Source of the DNA: Eriocheir sinensis
Taxonomy: Eukaryota > Arthropoda > Malacostraca > Decapoda > Varunidae
Reading direction: 5' to 3'
Assembly (NCBI RefSeq): GCF_024679095.1
Contig: NC_066567.1
Location: 9,578,117 to 9,642,116, forward strand
Length of the DNA: 64,000 nucleotides
The notes beneath the pieces were generated by a model. The model was not told where the DNA came from, made no database searches, and was given only the letters and a program-made list of their open reading frames with translations. A program made the position numbers and the translations under genes. Of the stretch, positions 36,612-51,531 are shown one piece after another. Every line of letters begins with the position of its first letter. Position 1 is the first letter of the stretch.

Positions 36612-39600
36612 TCAGCAGACATGGCCGTCCAGTCCCACCATATGAGGCATCGGGTCAAAGAACTGGAACAGGATCCTGCAGAGGGAAGGAAAACACTGTA
36701 AAAGGAGCTCCTGGGATCTAATACTAAAAGGGGTACAGGATCCGGCGATGATTCAGTTTCTCGGTGAATTGATTTTGTTTAGGGGATTTGATTAAGTTTT
36801 TAGTCTGTTTAAGAGGTCAGAGGCGTGAGAGGGAGTTAAGTGAGTCATTAATTTCAACCAGTATATTATTAGTCTATTTAGGAGGTTAGAGGCGTGTCAG
36901 GAAGCTAAGGAAGTCATTCATTTCAATCAGTATGTTATTAGTCTATTTAGGAGGTTAGAGGCGTGTCAGGAAGCTAAGGAAGTCATTCATTTCAATCAGT
37001 ATATCCATAAAGTACTCATAAGAATATACTGAGGAAGATATCAACCACAAATGAAAGTTTTCTCAGATACTTTTGACTCATAACTATTTTCAAGGACCAC
37101 AAAGGAGATCAGTCGGATTCTCATGCGTTTTTATTCACATCCATGGTGCAGAGGCCTTGTCAGACTATGCTCATAAAACTACCCATGTAAACACCCACAA
37201 CCTCTACGAAAGCCTTGTCAAACTATCACAATGCTCATAAAACTACCCATGGAAACACCCACAACAACCTCTACGAAAGCCTTGTCAAACTATCACTATG
37301 CTCATAAAACTACCCATGGAAACACCCACAACAACCTCTACGAAAGCCTTGTCAAACTATCACTATGCTCATAAAACTACCCATGGAAACACCCACAACA
37401 ACCTCTACGAAAGCCTTGTCAAACTATCACAATGCTCACAAAACTACCCATGGAAACACCCACAACAACCTCTACGAAAGCCTTGTCAAACTATCACTAG
37501 GCTCATAAAACTACCCATGGAAACACCCACAACAACCTCTACGAAAGCCTTGTCAAACTATCACTAGGCTCATAAAACTACCCATGGAAACACCCACAAC
37601 AACCTCTACGAAAGCCTTGTCAGACTATCACTATGCTCATAAAACTACCCATGGAAACACCCACAACAACCTCTACGAAAGCCTTGTCAAACTATCACTA
37701 GGCTCACAAAACTACCCATGGAAACACCCACAACAACCTCTACGAAAGCCTTGTCAAACTATCACTATGCTCATAAAACTACCCATGGAAACACCCACAA
37801 CAACCTCTACGAAAGCCTTGTCAAACTATCACTAGGCTCACAAAACTACCCATGGAAACACCCACAACAACCTCTACGAAAGCCTTATCAAACTATCATT
37901 AGCTCATAAAACTACCCATGGAAACACCCACAACAACCTCTACGAAAGCCTTATCAAACTATCATTAGCTCATAAAACTACCCATGGAAACACCCACAAC
38001 AACCTCTACGAAAGCCTTGTCAAACTATCACTATGCTCATAAAACTACCCATGGAAACACCCACAACAACCTCTACGAAAGCCTTGTCAAACTATCACTA
38101 GGCTCATAAAACTACCCATGGAAACACCCACAACAACCTCTACGAAAGCTTTATCAAACTATCACTAGGCTCACAAAACTACCCATGGAAACACCCACAA
38201 CAACCTCTACGAAAGCCTTGTCAAACTATCACTAGGCTCACAAAACTACCCATGGAAACACCCACAACAACCTCTACGAAAGCCTTATCAAACTATCATT
38301 AGGTCATAAAACTACCCATGGAAACACCCACAACAACCTCTACGAAAGCCTTATCAAACTATCACTAGGCTCACAAAACTACCCATGGAAACACCCACAA
38401 CCTCTATACGGAAGCCTTATCAAACTATCACTAGGCTCACAAAACTACCCATGGAAACACCCACAACCTCTATACGGAAGCCTTATCAAACTATCACTAG
38501 GCTCACAAAACTACCCATGGAAACACCCACAACAACCTCTACGTAAGCTTTATCAAACGTGGATGTGCAAGCCCTTAAGAATTTGGACCTTTGGGAAGAC
38601 ACCTCACGTAGCCTACTGCACACTCGCTCACAAAGACCTTTCTCAACGTTACACCAAGGAGTCACAACGGACGCAACAATGCCTGAATGAGCCGGTCGGG
38701 CCGCGCCACGCCCTGCTGCGCCGTGCCATCGCCTCCAACTCAAAGCTCAGGGCGTGACTGAAGCCGAAGCGTGACAACCCGAAGACGTGACTAATCCTCC
38801 GACCAGACACAATCATATGGAGGCAGGAGGCACTACTTATAGATGACGAGGAGGAGGAGGAGGAGCAGGTGGAGTGGGCGTTGCTATGTTATGCCACGAC
38901 TATAGTGAAACAAAATTGTGCGTTTTGACGTTGGCTCCTGCGGGTCTATTGCTCCCCTCTGCTCTGCCACACAGTCCCAACACCTATTTTTTCCTCTCAT
39001 ATGTTACCTATTGCTTACATATGAGAGGAAGAGATAGATGTTGGGACTGTGGCAGAGGAGAGGGGAGGAAAGGACCCGCGGGAGCCTACGCCAGACCGGC
39101 CTCGACATATTAGGAAGACTACAATAATAACAATAACAAAAAAGAGTAATGAAAACAAGAACACTACCATAGGAGGAGGAGGAGGAGGAGGAGAAAGAGA
39201 ACGTTGCTGTGTGTTACGTTAAGACTAATAATAACAATAACAAAAAAGAATAATGAAAACAAGAACACTGCTATAGGAGGCTAAGGAGGAGGAGAAAGGC
39301 GAAAGAGAACGTTGCTATGTGTTACGTTGACTAATAATAACAATAACAAAAAAGAATAATGAAAACAAGAACACTGCTATAGGAGGCTAAGGAGGAGGAG
39401 AAAGGCGGAAGAGAACGTTGCTGTGTGTTACGTCAAGATTAATAACAACAATAACAAAAGATGGTAATAAAAAGGTTGAAAAACACTCCCAAAATCACGG
39501 AACCAAGGAAGGGTTTAGATATAGACGTCTTGATACCCCCTTCTGGAAAGTGTTCAAGTCGTAGGCTCACATTCTTGAACATTTCGATCCCCCAAGACAC

Positions 39601-40269
39601 ACACATTTGACAAGGCTTTCGTAGGAGTTTGGGGCATTTCCCGAGGTAGTTTCATGACCCTGGTATAGTAGTTTGACCCTTCTTCTGTACCATGAACGTA
39701 AAAAAACACCCATGAAAACCCAATTTATCTCCGTTTAGACCTTTGAAAAGAGTTAATGTGAGAGATGGAACTTGGAACTTGGAAGCGTTTGAGCATATAC
39801 CGACCGTGGGCAGGAGGAAAGATGGACAGATTGAACACATAAGGGTGGATAGAGAGGCTGACCTGGTAGTGGGAATGCCGGTGTGCTCGTGAAGGAAGTC
39901 CGTCATGGCTTTGGCGAGCGGCTGGGTCAGGTCGCGGGTGTTGAGGCCCACGGAAGCGCAATGAAGCTCGCACAGGGGGTCGAGGCTTCCGGATCGGCTC
40001 ATTCTGCGGTCGCATTCCACCGTCACCGAGACATGCTGGCAGGAAGGAGTGATGGAATGAGTTTATTTTAGAAGACAGAGAATTAATTACTGAAGACTGA
40101 AAGATGGAATGAGTTTTAAAAGAAGGCAGACATATTAATAGTAGCGCAAATTTATGTCAGCAAGAAAAAAAATAGAGATAGTTTAAAGGAGGAAGAATGA
40201 ATTATTGAATGATAAGACATATATATGCTGACAGGAATTATGGAGAATGGATAATAGAATGCATTGTCG

Positions 40270-40334
<65 letters not shown>

Positions 40335-40603
40335 AAAATATCTTTGCCGAATAGTGTCTAAACTCTTAATTAATACATTGAAAAGAGTTGAAAATACTGA
40401 AAACTACGAGACTGACCAGTAAATACGAGATAAAAAAAAACTCCATCTATCTATCTGTCTATCTATTTTCTATCCATCTACCTATCTCTCCTTACCTCCT
40501 CGGGCTTATTCAGTTCCTTGGCGATCTTGGCTGAGAGGGCGAGATGGAAATCCTCAGGCAGCCTCTCGTCCGGCAGGTTGGTCACGAGTTTGACGAAGGG
40601 CAT
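36612..40603 (-). CDS. DDT: MIF/D-dopachrome tautomerase-like gene 1, 3 exons
   Basis: Three exons, 40496-40603, 39863-40035 and 36612-36675, with phases 0 and 2 and GT-AG junctions, encode 114 aa (human DDT has 118). Pro2 follows the initiator Met and becomes the N-terminal catalytic base after Met removal; Lys33 (Lys32 in mature numbering) sits in NKPEE. Exon 2 carries the SGSLDPLCEL segment matching the family SGS(T)EPCA motif. Exon 3 reads ILFQFFDPMPHMVGLDG, matching the DDT ending. The MIF CALC redox motif is absent, so DDT-like is preferred. The exon 3 acceptor is strong (ccttccctctgcag). Intron 2 holds a 67-bp array and a hairpin. The paralog lies at 44,451-48,444 on the same strand. 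Family known; substrate not inferable. Confidence 0.88.
36760..37015. repeat. Tandem array, about 70 bp unit
   Basis: Three copies carry tta(g)tctatttaggaggttag, aggcgtgtcaggaagctaag and catttcaatcagtat in intron 2 of DDT-like gene 1. Confidence 0.8.
37170..38560. repeat. 67-bp tandem array, about 20 copies
   Basis: The unit gctcataaaactacccatgg, aaacacccacaacaacctct, acgaaagccttgtcaaacta, tcacta(g/t) is 67 bp (ctcataaaac at 37,301 and 37,368). Variants include ataaaa/acaaaa and cttgtc/cttatc, and the last units have lost an aac. It is the reverse complement of the core of the repeat at 39.6 and 54.0 kb. It lies in intron 2 of DDT-like gene 1. Confidence 0.92.
38931..39092. other. Long hairpin (inverted repeat, ~73 bp arms)
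   Basis: The left arm (38,931-39,003: ggctcctgcgggtc, ctctgccacacagtcccaac, cctctcatatg) pairs with the right arm (39,018-39,092: catatgagagg, gttgggactgtggcagagg, ggacccgcgggagcc) around a loop of about 14 nt. Arms have small bulges. It sits in intron 2 of DDT-like gene 1, transcribed minus. It could be a fold-back MITE or a structured RNA. Confidence 0.75.
39120..39475. repeat. Tandem array, about 106-115 bp unit
   Basis: Three to four copies carry aataataacaataacaaaaa, atgaaaacaagaacactgct and gagaacgttgct(a/g)tgtgtta. Confidence 0.82.
39545..39765. repeat. Single copy of the dispersed repeat
   Basis: The words ttcttgaaca, tttgacaaggctttcgtagg, agtttcatgaccctggtata and catgaaaacccaa match, in order, 53,965-54,175. 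They are also the ancestor-like form of the 67-bp and 144-bp arrays. Confidence 0.72.
40265..40335. repeat. (AC)n microsatellite, intron 1 of DDT-like gene 1
   Basis: A perfect (AC)n run of about 62 bases at 40,271-40,333. Confidence 0.95.
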
Positions 40604-40904
40604 GGCGGTGGGCGGTGGAGGCAGCTGGGAGGAGCCGTGTAGAGTGCCGCTGTGGAGGCTGGCGCAAGACTAATGGAGCATACAAAAGACTACTGCTGCT
40701 GGTGCCATGGATGAACACTTGAAGACGTGGTGACCGTGCGGGTAAGAGGATTATCACGGTGACTGTTGTTGTGTGAGATATCTTGATGTGTGATTAGAGT
40801 GAATTGTGTCCCTTGTCCTTGCTTGCTGATGATTCTATTCTGCATTACTCAACATCATTTGCCAGAAGCCCCCCCAACAGGAACTAGACATGATTCTAGG
40901 CTGG

Positions 40905-41490
40905 AGGTTGCAGAACACCTAACCTCAGACCTTGCTATTATTTCTGAACGGGGTGGAATCTGCAGAACGCTTAACCTCAGACCTTGCTATTATTTCTGAA
41001 CAGGGAATCTGCAGGGCAACAACCTCAGAGGGGGTGGAAGCTGCAGAACGCTTAACCTCAGACCTTGCTATTATTTCTGAACGGGGTGGAATCTGCAGAA
41101 CGCTTAACCTCAGACCTTGCTATTATTTCTGAACGGGGTGGAAGCTGCAGAACGCTTAACCTCAGACCTTGCTATTATTTCTGAACGGGGTGGAATCTGC
41201 AGAACACTTAACCTCAGACCTTGCTATTATTTCTGAACGGGGTGGAAGCTGCAGAACACTTAACCTCAGACCTTGCTATTATTTCTGAACGGGGTGGAAT
41301 CTGCAGAACACTTAACCTCAGACCTTGCTATTATTTCTGAACGGGGTGGAAGCTGCAGAACACTTAACCTCAGACCTTGCTATTATTTCTGAACGGGGTG
41401 GAAGCTGCAGAACGCTTAACCTCAGACCTTGCTATTATTTCTGAACGGGGTGGAAGCCGCAGAACACTTAACCTCAGACCTTGCTATCGT
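40905..41490. repeat. 52-bp tandem array upstream of DDT-like gene 1
   Basis: About 11 copies of acctcagaccttgctattat, ttctgaacggggtggaa(t/g), ctgcagaac(g/a)ctta, period 52 (40,929 to 40,981 and so on). It starts about 300 bp upstream of the gene 1 ATG. Confidence 0.9.
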
Positions 41491-42040
41491 TTCTGTACGT
41501 GGCAGGAGGAATTTGGTGTTCTTCAACGCCTCAAAAACTCAATTTCTCCACCTATGAACCCAACACAATCTTCCAAACACCTATCCCCTATTCTTCGGTA
41601 ACACTGCAGCTGTCACCTTCTACAATAAACATTCCTATATACTGTCCAAATTCCTTATGCAAGAGTTAACCAGCATCTTCACTCTTTCATCCCGTACACT
41701 GGTTAAGGAACAGTCTTCCTTCGTCTGTATTTCCTCCTGCCTACGGCGTGACCTCTTTCAAGGGCAGCGTATCAGGACACCTCTCCACACGATACTGACT
41801 TCTCTTTTGGCCACTAATCTAAACTCTTTTTTATAAGGGCAGTGATTAGGGGCTTTTTATTCTTAATTACTTTTTTTTTGCCCTTGAGGTGATGCTTCCT
41901 TAAAAATTGTTATCTATTTATTTATTTATTTATTTATTTACTGTTATTTATTTTAGTTAGGTGATGTTTTGGTGAAAGTTGCGAATAATGAAAGTGTATA
42001 TGTTTTTTTTTTTTTCTTGTGTGTGTGTGTGGAGGAGGGA

Positions 42041-42089
<49 letters not shown>

Positions 42090-42173
42090 GCTGGTTTAAT
42101 CTGCTTCAGTTCAGTGCTTAACAAAGTGACGAGGCTTGAGAGCGTGTGAATATACTGTTGTTTATCGCGAAGG

Positions 42174-42226
<53 letters not shown>

Positions 42227-42416
42227 TACTAACTATCTGACTGAATGACCAATGCGAACTTACAGACTGACTGACTGACTGACCGTGTGATTTACTTACA
42301 TATGATAATAAAACTTTCCCTTCTAGCAACACTCCTGACCTCATTTATTGTAAGTAAAGGTTAAATGGAACTTATTGAGGCAACGTTCACTTTTATTATC
42401 ATTATCATTATCATCA

Positions 42417-42460
<44 letters not shown>

Positions 42461-42599
42461 CATCATCGTTCAAAAGTTTAATAAAGATGATAAAATATAG
42501 ATGATTACCCCACAAATAGTTGATATATAGTTATGAAAGTGATATTACAGGTTGAGTCTATACCAAAGATCTTAAAAAAAAAAAAAAATGTGAGATACA

Positions 42600-42678
<79 letters not shown>

Positions 42679-42766
42679 ATTGATTGAAGTTCCCATTATT
42701 CTCAGCACTATGCAATTTCTTTCTTTATATAACAAGAATGGTTTAAAAAAAAGAAGCATTACACTC
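41491..42766. other. Intergenic DNA with GT/AC/ATT tracts
   Basis: Unique sequence to about 41,900, then TTTA repeats at 41,905-41,950, (GT)n at 42,043-42,086, (AC)n at 42,176-42,225, (ATT)n at 42,417-42,460 and (GT)n at 42,601-42,677. No gene seen. Confidence 0.75.
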
Positions 42767-43086
42767 AGGCCTACTATCCATATCAAACCCTATGACATAC
42801 TGTTTTTCGCAAATATCTTTCAAACGAAGACTCGGATCAGCATGGAGCTTTGGCACAGATTGCTTCACACACTCCGCTAATTTTTGACGCTATTGTGCAA
42901 TGCCAGATGCGGTTAATTATGGCGTTTACTCTTGACTGTGATGGCAAAACCTGCGTGAGCCACTTACACATTCGAACAGGTGAGGCGTGACGTATTTGTG
43001 ACGTGTATCCACCAACTACCTCCACCCCTGGCTTCCCCTACTCCCATCCCTCCCTCCTACCCTCCTACCCTCCTCCTTCTCCCGTA

Positions 43087-43146
<60 letters not shown>

Positions 43147-43812
43147 CCCATGCGATGTGAAGCTTTGCACACATATGACTTGTCTATAATGGCGGATAAC
43201 TCGAAAGTATATGCCAAGTATGGTCTGGTGTTTTATGCACACGACCCTGATTCCTGTTCCAGCGTAACTGGATGTTGCTTAAGTGCTGTATGAGGTTTGT
43301 TTGGCAATTATACAACCATTGAAAGTTGTACGAGTATATGACCCTCCTTCCCACAGGTTACGTTGAGCGTATGATGGGATGAAGCACGTAGCTGACGCTT
43401 GATCATTTAGAGGAAATCGCGAAAGAGACGGAAAGGAATAAAGATGGAATAGAAGCGGGAATTCATTTCAGAGTAAAAACGTGAAACGAAATTGGAGAAC
43501 TCTATGAAAATTTTCTTCTGATATTAGGAAAAGACTGCTATACGATATGTGTTCATGTAGATAGCTATGTTTAAAAGTCATAGCACACAAAAATAGACAG
43601 CGAGTATATGATAGGTGGATTAATAATGTAAATAACTGACCACATATATAAACGTTAATTCAAAATTCATCACCATCGACAAACAGGTCATCCTCGTCAT
43701 CACTGTTGATGCTGATGCAGACTTCATATAATTTATATTTATCTGCCATTAATTCAAGTCATACGTGTGCATGTATTCATATCTCGTGTACAGCGCAAGT
43801 GTGTACAGCGCA

Positions 43813-43877
<65 letters not shown>

Positions 43878-44220
43878 TATGGGGGAGAAAGAGGGCGGGG
43901 GGAGAGAGTGCGGGGGAGAAGGAGGGTAGGAGGGAGGGATGGGAGTAGGGGAAGCCAGGGGTGGAGGTAGGTGGTGGATACACGTCACAAATACGTCACG
44001 CCTCACCTGTTCGAATGTGTAAGTGGCTCACGCAGGTTTTGCCATCACAGTCAAGAGTAAACGCCGTAATTAACCGCATCTGGCATTGCACAATAGCGTC
44101 AAAAATTAGCGGAGTGTTTGAAACAATCTGTGCCAAAGTCCCATGCTGATCCGAGTCTTCGTTTGAAAGATATTTGCGAAAAACGGTATGTCATAGGGTT
44201 TGATATGGATAGTAGGCCTA
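42767..44220. mobile_element. Fold-back element with ~370-400 bp inverted arms
   Basis: The left arm runs from aggcctactatccatatc at 42767 to a (CT)n tract ending about 43,141. The right arm runs from an (AG)n tract at about 43,816 to gatatggatagtaggcct ending about 44,219. The arms are highly similar over their unique parts (e.g. gcaaatatctttcaaacgaa and its complement), and each ends inside a microsatellite. The 675 bp spacer is unrelated and non-coding. Target duplication not resolved. It separates the two DDT-like genes. Confidence 0.82.
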
Positions 44221-44450
44221 TGCAATCCTAAATAGATTAATGATATAAACCCTGTAATATACCATCATTAGAGGAACCCACCTCCTACAACTCTATAGTA
44301 TCAATCTGTTACCATTCCTCTTCTTTTTCCTCCTCCTCCTCCTCCTCCTCCTCCTCCTCCTCTCTTACCACCAACATGTAAACGCAATCTTATCTCCCTC
44401 CTCTTTCTTTTCTTCCCCCTCCCTTCGCTCCCCCTTCTGCACCCTCCTCC
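44221..44450. other. Flank with (CCT)n, 3' to DDT-like gene 2
   Basis: Short AT-rich sequence then a (CCT)n tract at 44,329-44,361. The minus-strand 3' UTR of DDT-like gene 2 should begin at 44,450; no clear poly(A) signal was noted. Confidence 0.5.
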
Positions 44451-48444
<3,994 letters not shown>

Positions 48445-48930
48445 GTTGAACGGTTGAGGGAGGCAAGCCGACTATGCTCACACCCTCTCTCTATCTGTTT
48501 CACAGTGTTGCCAACTCAAAATTTATAAATCCGCTAGGATGGCCTAAAAAATCCGCCAGATGATAGGTGAAGCTATAAAAATTTACTGCTAGATTGGACT
48601 TGAAAATCCGCCAGTTACTCTTGTCAATTTTAAGATTTTTCCCGCTAGATAACATGCAATTCCACCAGATCTAGCGGAAAATCCGCTAAAATGGCATCAC
48701 TGCTGTTTCAAGCACGGTTGCCAGGTTTTCTATCACGAAAAATGCCAACTTTTGACAAAATGCTGCTAAAAACTGCCATTTTTTTTCTCAGAATATGCCA
48801 AGAAATATGCCAACCTTCATATTTTCAATGTGCAAATTTTATTGCATTCTTTTAAACTATGAAGGTATATAACTTAACTAATTCAAGCGTAACAAGATCA
48901 CATACAGAGGTGGGCGCTGTACTGAAATAT
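48445..48930. other. 5' flank of DDT-like gene 2; AT-rich
   Basis: Presumed promoter side of DDT-like gene 2, with short echoing words (aatccgc(t/c)ag, gttgcca) but no recognisable promoter element or gene. Confidence 0.45.
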
Positions 48931-48934
48931 CAGT

Positions 48935-49250
48935 GGTGCGGTTGCGGTAGTGTGGTACTTTTTCCGGAGTAGTGCGGTTGCGGTAGTGCGGTACTTTTTC
49001 CGGAGTAGTGCGGTTGCGGTAGTGCGGTACTTTTTCCGGAGTAGTGCAGTTGCGGTAGTGCGGTACTTTTTCCGGAGTAGTGCAGTTGCGGTAGTGCGGT
49101 ACTTTTTCCGGAGTAGTGCGGTTGCGGTAGTGCGGTACTTTTTCCGGAGTAGTGCGGTTGCGGTAGTGCGGTACTTTTTCCGGAGTAGTGCGGTTGCGGT
49201 AGTGCGGTACTTTTTCCGGAGTAGTGCGGTTGCGGTAGTGCGGTCCTAAT
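48935..49250. repeat. 36-bp minisatellite, about 8 copies
   Basis: The unit gtgcggtactttttccggag plus tagtgc(g/a)gttgcggta is repeated with almost no divergence. Because 36 is divisible by three, both strands stay open (99 and 150 codons), but neither frame is a gene. The flank begins cagaggtgggc, a word often seen at hAT-type termini. Confidence 0.92.
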
Positions 49251-49379
49251 TTTTTTCTTGCACAGTGCGGTACGCGGTGTGCGGTACTGCAGTAGCGGTA
49301 GTCACTAGTCAATATAAAAAAATACTTCAATGCTTATCCTGGCTATCCATTGACTAACTAATAACTTGAGATACAAAAA

Positions 49380-49735
49380 AAAATAAAGGGGGACTAGGGA
49401 GAGGGAGAGAGGGAGGTAAGGGAGGAGGAAGGGGGGGACAGGGGAGTAGAGGACGGGAAGGGCCCAAGGGGAGGAGGGGGAGGGAAGGGAATGCAACTTT
49501 CTGAGGGAGGAGGGAGGGGACAGGGAAGGGGGAGGAGGAGGTCAGCGTTATGTGAGAGAGGAGGAAGTAGGGGGGCGGGAAGGATGGAAGGAAGGAAGGA
49601 AGGAAAGGTGGTGCGACAGCTGAACACTAGCCAGGGAGGAATGGTAGGGAGGATATGGGGGAGTGAAAGGGAAGGGGAGGAGGGTATAGGAAGGGGAGGA
49701 ATTCTCCGGCGTTTGAGCGAAAACGAAAGATTACA
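49380..49735. other. Purine-rich (GGGA) tract
   Basis: Irregular gggagg/ggaagg-rich DNA including (GGAA)n at 49,583-49,605. Pro/Ser frames on the minus strand reflect composition. Confidence 0.65.
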
Positions 49736-49875
49736 ATAGGAAAGTCATAACGGGAACAGTGAAACATTATTCAAACTGTCCAACATATTAAGACAAAACA
49801 CACCGTGGGAAACTCTATACACTGGCGTCTCAGGCCTCAGCGAAGAAACCACGTGGAAATTTCAACGAGGAGATG

Positions 49876-49928
<53 letters not shown>

Positions 49929-50640
49929 CTATTATTATTTTCATTATTATTATCATTATTATTATTATTATAAGAATCATACAATATTGATCTTGGCTAC
50001 ATTGAAGAGAGAGAGAGAGATTATATATACGGCTTGATACTATCAATTGATATTATATATATATGCCTTAAGGCGTATATATATAATAGTCTCCTTGCTC
50101 TCTCTCTCTCTCTCTCTCTCTCTACGCCTTATTGATACTACCAAGGCGTCTCTCTCTCTCTCTCTCTCTCTCCTTCAAGTTGGAACAAGAAATAAGTTCG
50201 ATTACGAAATGCGCGGCGTTAAGTGTCTGGGATGCTCTAGATAACAAAGTATGATATTAGATATACGTTTAAAATGAAGGAAAGAATGAATATAGCAAGC
50301 ATATGTAGTATCCTCAGATGGTCACCCAAGATACTACAGGAGAAAGCCATGCCTCTGATATCCTAGGAATAATAAGTGTCTGTGATGGTCTCTTAGTAAC
50401 AATTGTGTGACTGGTTAAGTGAATAAAGCAACACGTAGTATCTAACATCCTCAGAGGTCAGCCAAGGTTATAGACACACACAAACAGACATACAAACCTC
50501 CACAAATGACACCCAAGCAAGCTGAACTGCCTTGTACTAGTTTTAATTAACAGTTTCTTGGGCCACCAGTCACGAGTACACTCTGAAGGGTTAAGGAGCT
50601 ATACAGTCACCTCCTACACTACTTTGCCATACCTTATTTT
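49736..50640. other. AT-rich DNA with AAT, CT tracts and a palindrome
   Basis: (AAT)n at 49,875-49,926, an ATT run to 49,970, a near-perfect palindrome centred on gccttaaggc at about 50,070, two (CT)n blocks at 50,099-50,125 and 50,150-50,172, then unremarkable unique sequence. Confidence 0.65.
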
Positions 50641-51285
50641 ATTGCCTTCCTTTACCTTATCTTGGTTTACTTTACCTTGCCTGACTTTGTGTTCCTTTCC
50701 CTTAGTTACCTTGCCTTACCTGACCTGCTCTTCCCCACCTCCAATCAGCTCATATTCCAAGCTTACCTTACCTTGCCTTGACTTAGCTTCCCTTTCCCTG
50801 ACTTATCTTCCTTTCCCTTCCCTTCCCTTTCCTTCTCTTCCCTTGACTTATCTTCCCTTCCCTTCCCTTTCCTTTCCTTTCCTTCCCTTGCTTTCTTTTC
50901 CCATCCCTTCCCTTGACTTATCTTCCTTTCCCTTCCCTTTCTTTTCCTTCCCTTGCTTTCTTTTCCCTTCCCCTCCCTTGACTTATCTTCCTTTCCCTTC
51001 CCTTCCCTTTCCTTCCCTTGCTTTCTTTTCCCTTCCCTTCCCTTAACTTATCTTCCTTTCCCTTCCCTTCCCTCTCCTTTCCTTCCCTCCCCTTCCTTTG
51101 CTTTCCCTTCCCTTCCCTTACCTCACCTTACCTCCTCCTCTCTTCCCTTCCCTTCTCTTCCCCTACCTTATCCTCCCTTCCCTCACCTCACCTTACCTTA
51201 CCCATCCTCCCTTCCCTAACCTTCCCTCACCTCACCTTATACCTTACCCATCCTCCCTTCCCTTACCTTACCTAATCCCACCCAC
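50641..51285. repeat. CCTT/CCTTA-rich pyrimidine tract upstream of MTHFS
   Basis: Continuous ttcccttccc/ttacctt words with a loose 60-70 bp super-period (ttgacttatcttcc recurs about six times). It reaches to within about 10 bp of the first MTHFS ATG, so the 5' UTR and promoter must lie in or beyond it. Confidence 0.82.
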
Positions 51286-51292
51286 CCTCACC

Positions 51293-51531
51293 ATGACTGA
51301 CCTTAAGAGCGCCAAGGCAGCCCTCAGGAAGGTGCTCAACGAGAAACTGAACGCCTTGACAAGTGAAGAAGTGGAGAGACAGTCGAAGGAGGTGGAGAAG
51401 AAGGTCCTTGCCCACCCCAAGTACAAGGACAGCAAGCGCCTGGCGATCTACCTGTGCATGCCCAAGGAGATACAGACCACTGGGATCCTTCGCCATGCCC
51501 TGGAGAGTGGGAAGACCTGCTACATCCCCAG
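51293..51531 (+). CDS. MTHFS: MTHFS alternative first exon 1A
   Basis: Encodes residues 1-79 plus two bases of Arg80, starting [13 protein letters not shown] and ending CYIP(R). The start context is ctcaccATGA (A at -3). The donor is CCCAG|GTAAGG. It shares 44 of 80 residues with exon 1B by my count. Transcripts using it must skip 1B and join exon 2 at 52,489, which completes AGG (Arg) in frame. Confidence 0.9.

Noticed and set aside
37170..38560. Regular direct repeats resembling a CRISPR array
   Set aside because: The 67-bp units are head-to-tail without unique spacers, in an animal-type intron; it is a satellite array.
38703..38805. Candidate last exon of DDT-like gene 1 starting after tctggtcggag (minus)
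   Set aside because: The acceptor is poor and the peptide does not match the family. The exon at 36,612-36,675 has a strong acceptor and a matching ILFQFFDPMPHMVG ending.
48935..49250. Regular 36-bp repeats resembling CRISPR repeats
   Set aside because: Units are contiguous with no spacers and no cas genes; it is a minisatellite.
50558..51290. Ser/Pro/Leu/Phe frames upstream of MTHFS
   Set aside because: They arise from the CCTT-rich tract. The MTHFS start is set by the conserved N-terminus at 51,293, not by these upstream extensions.
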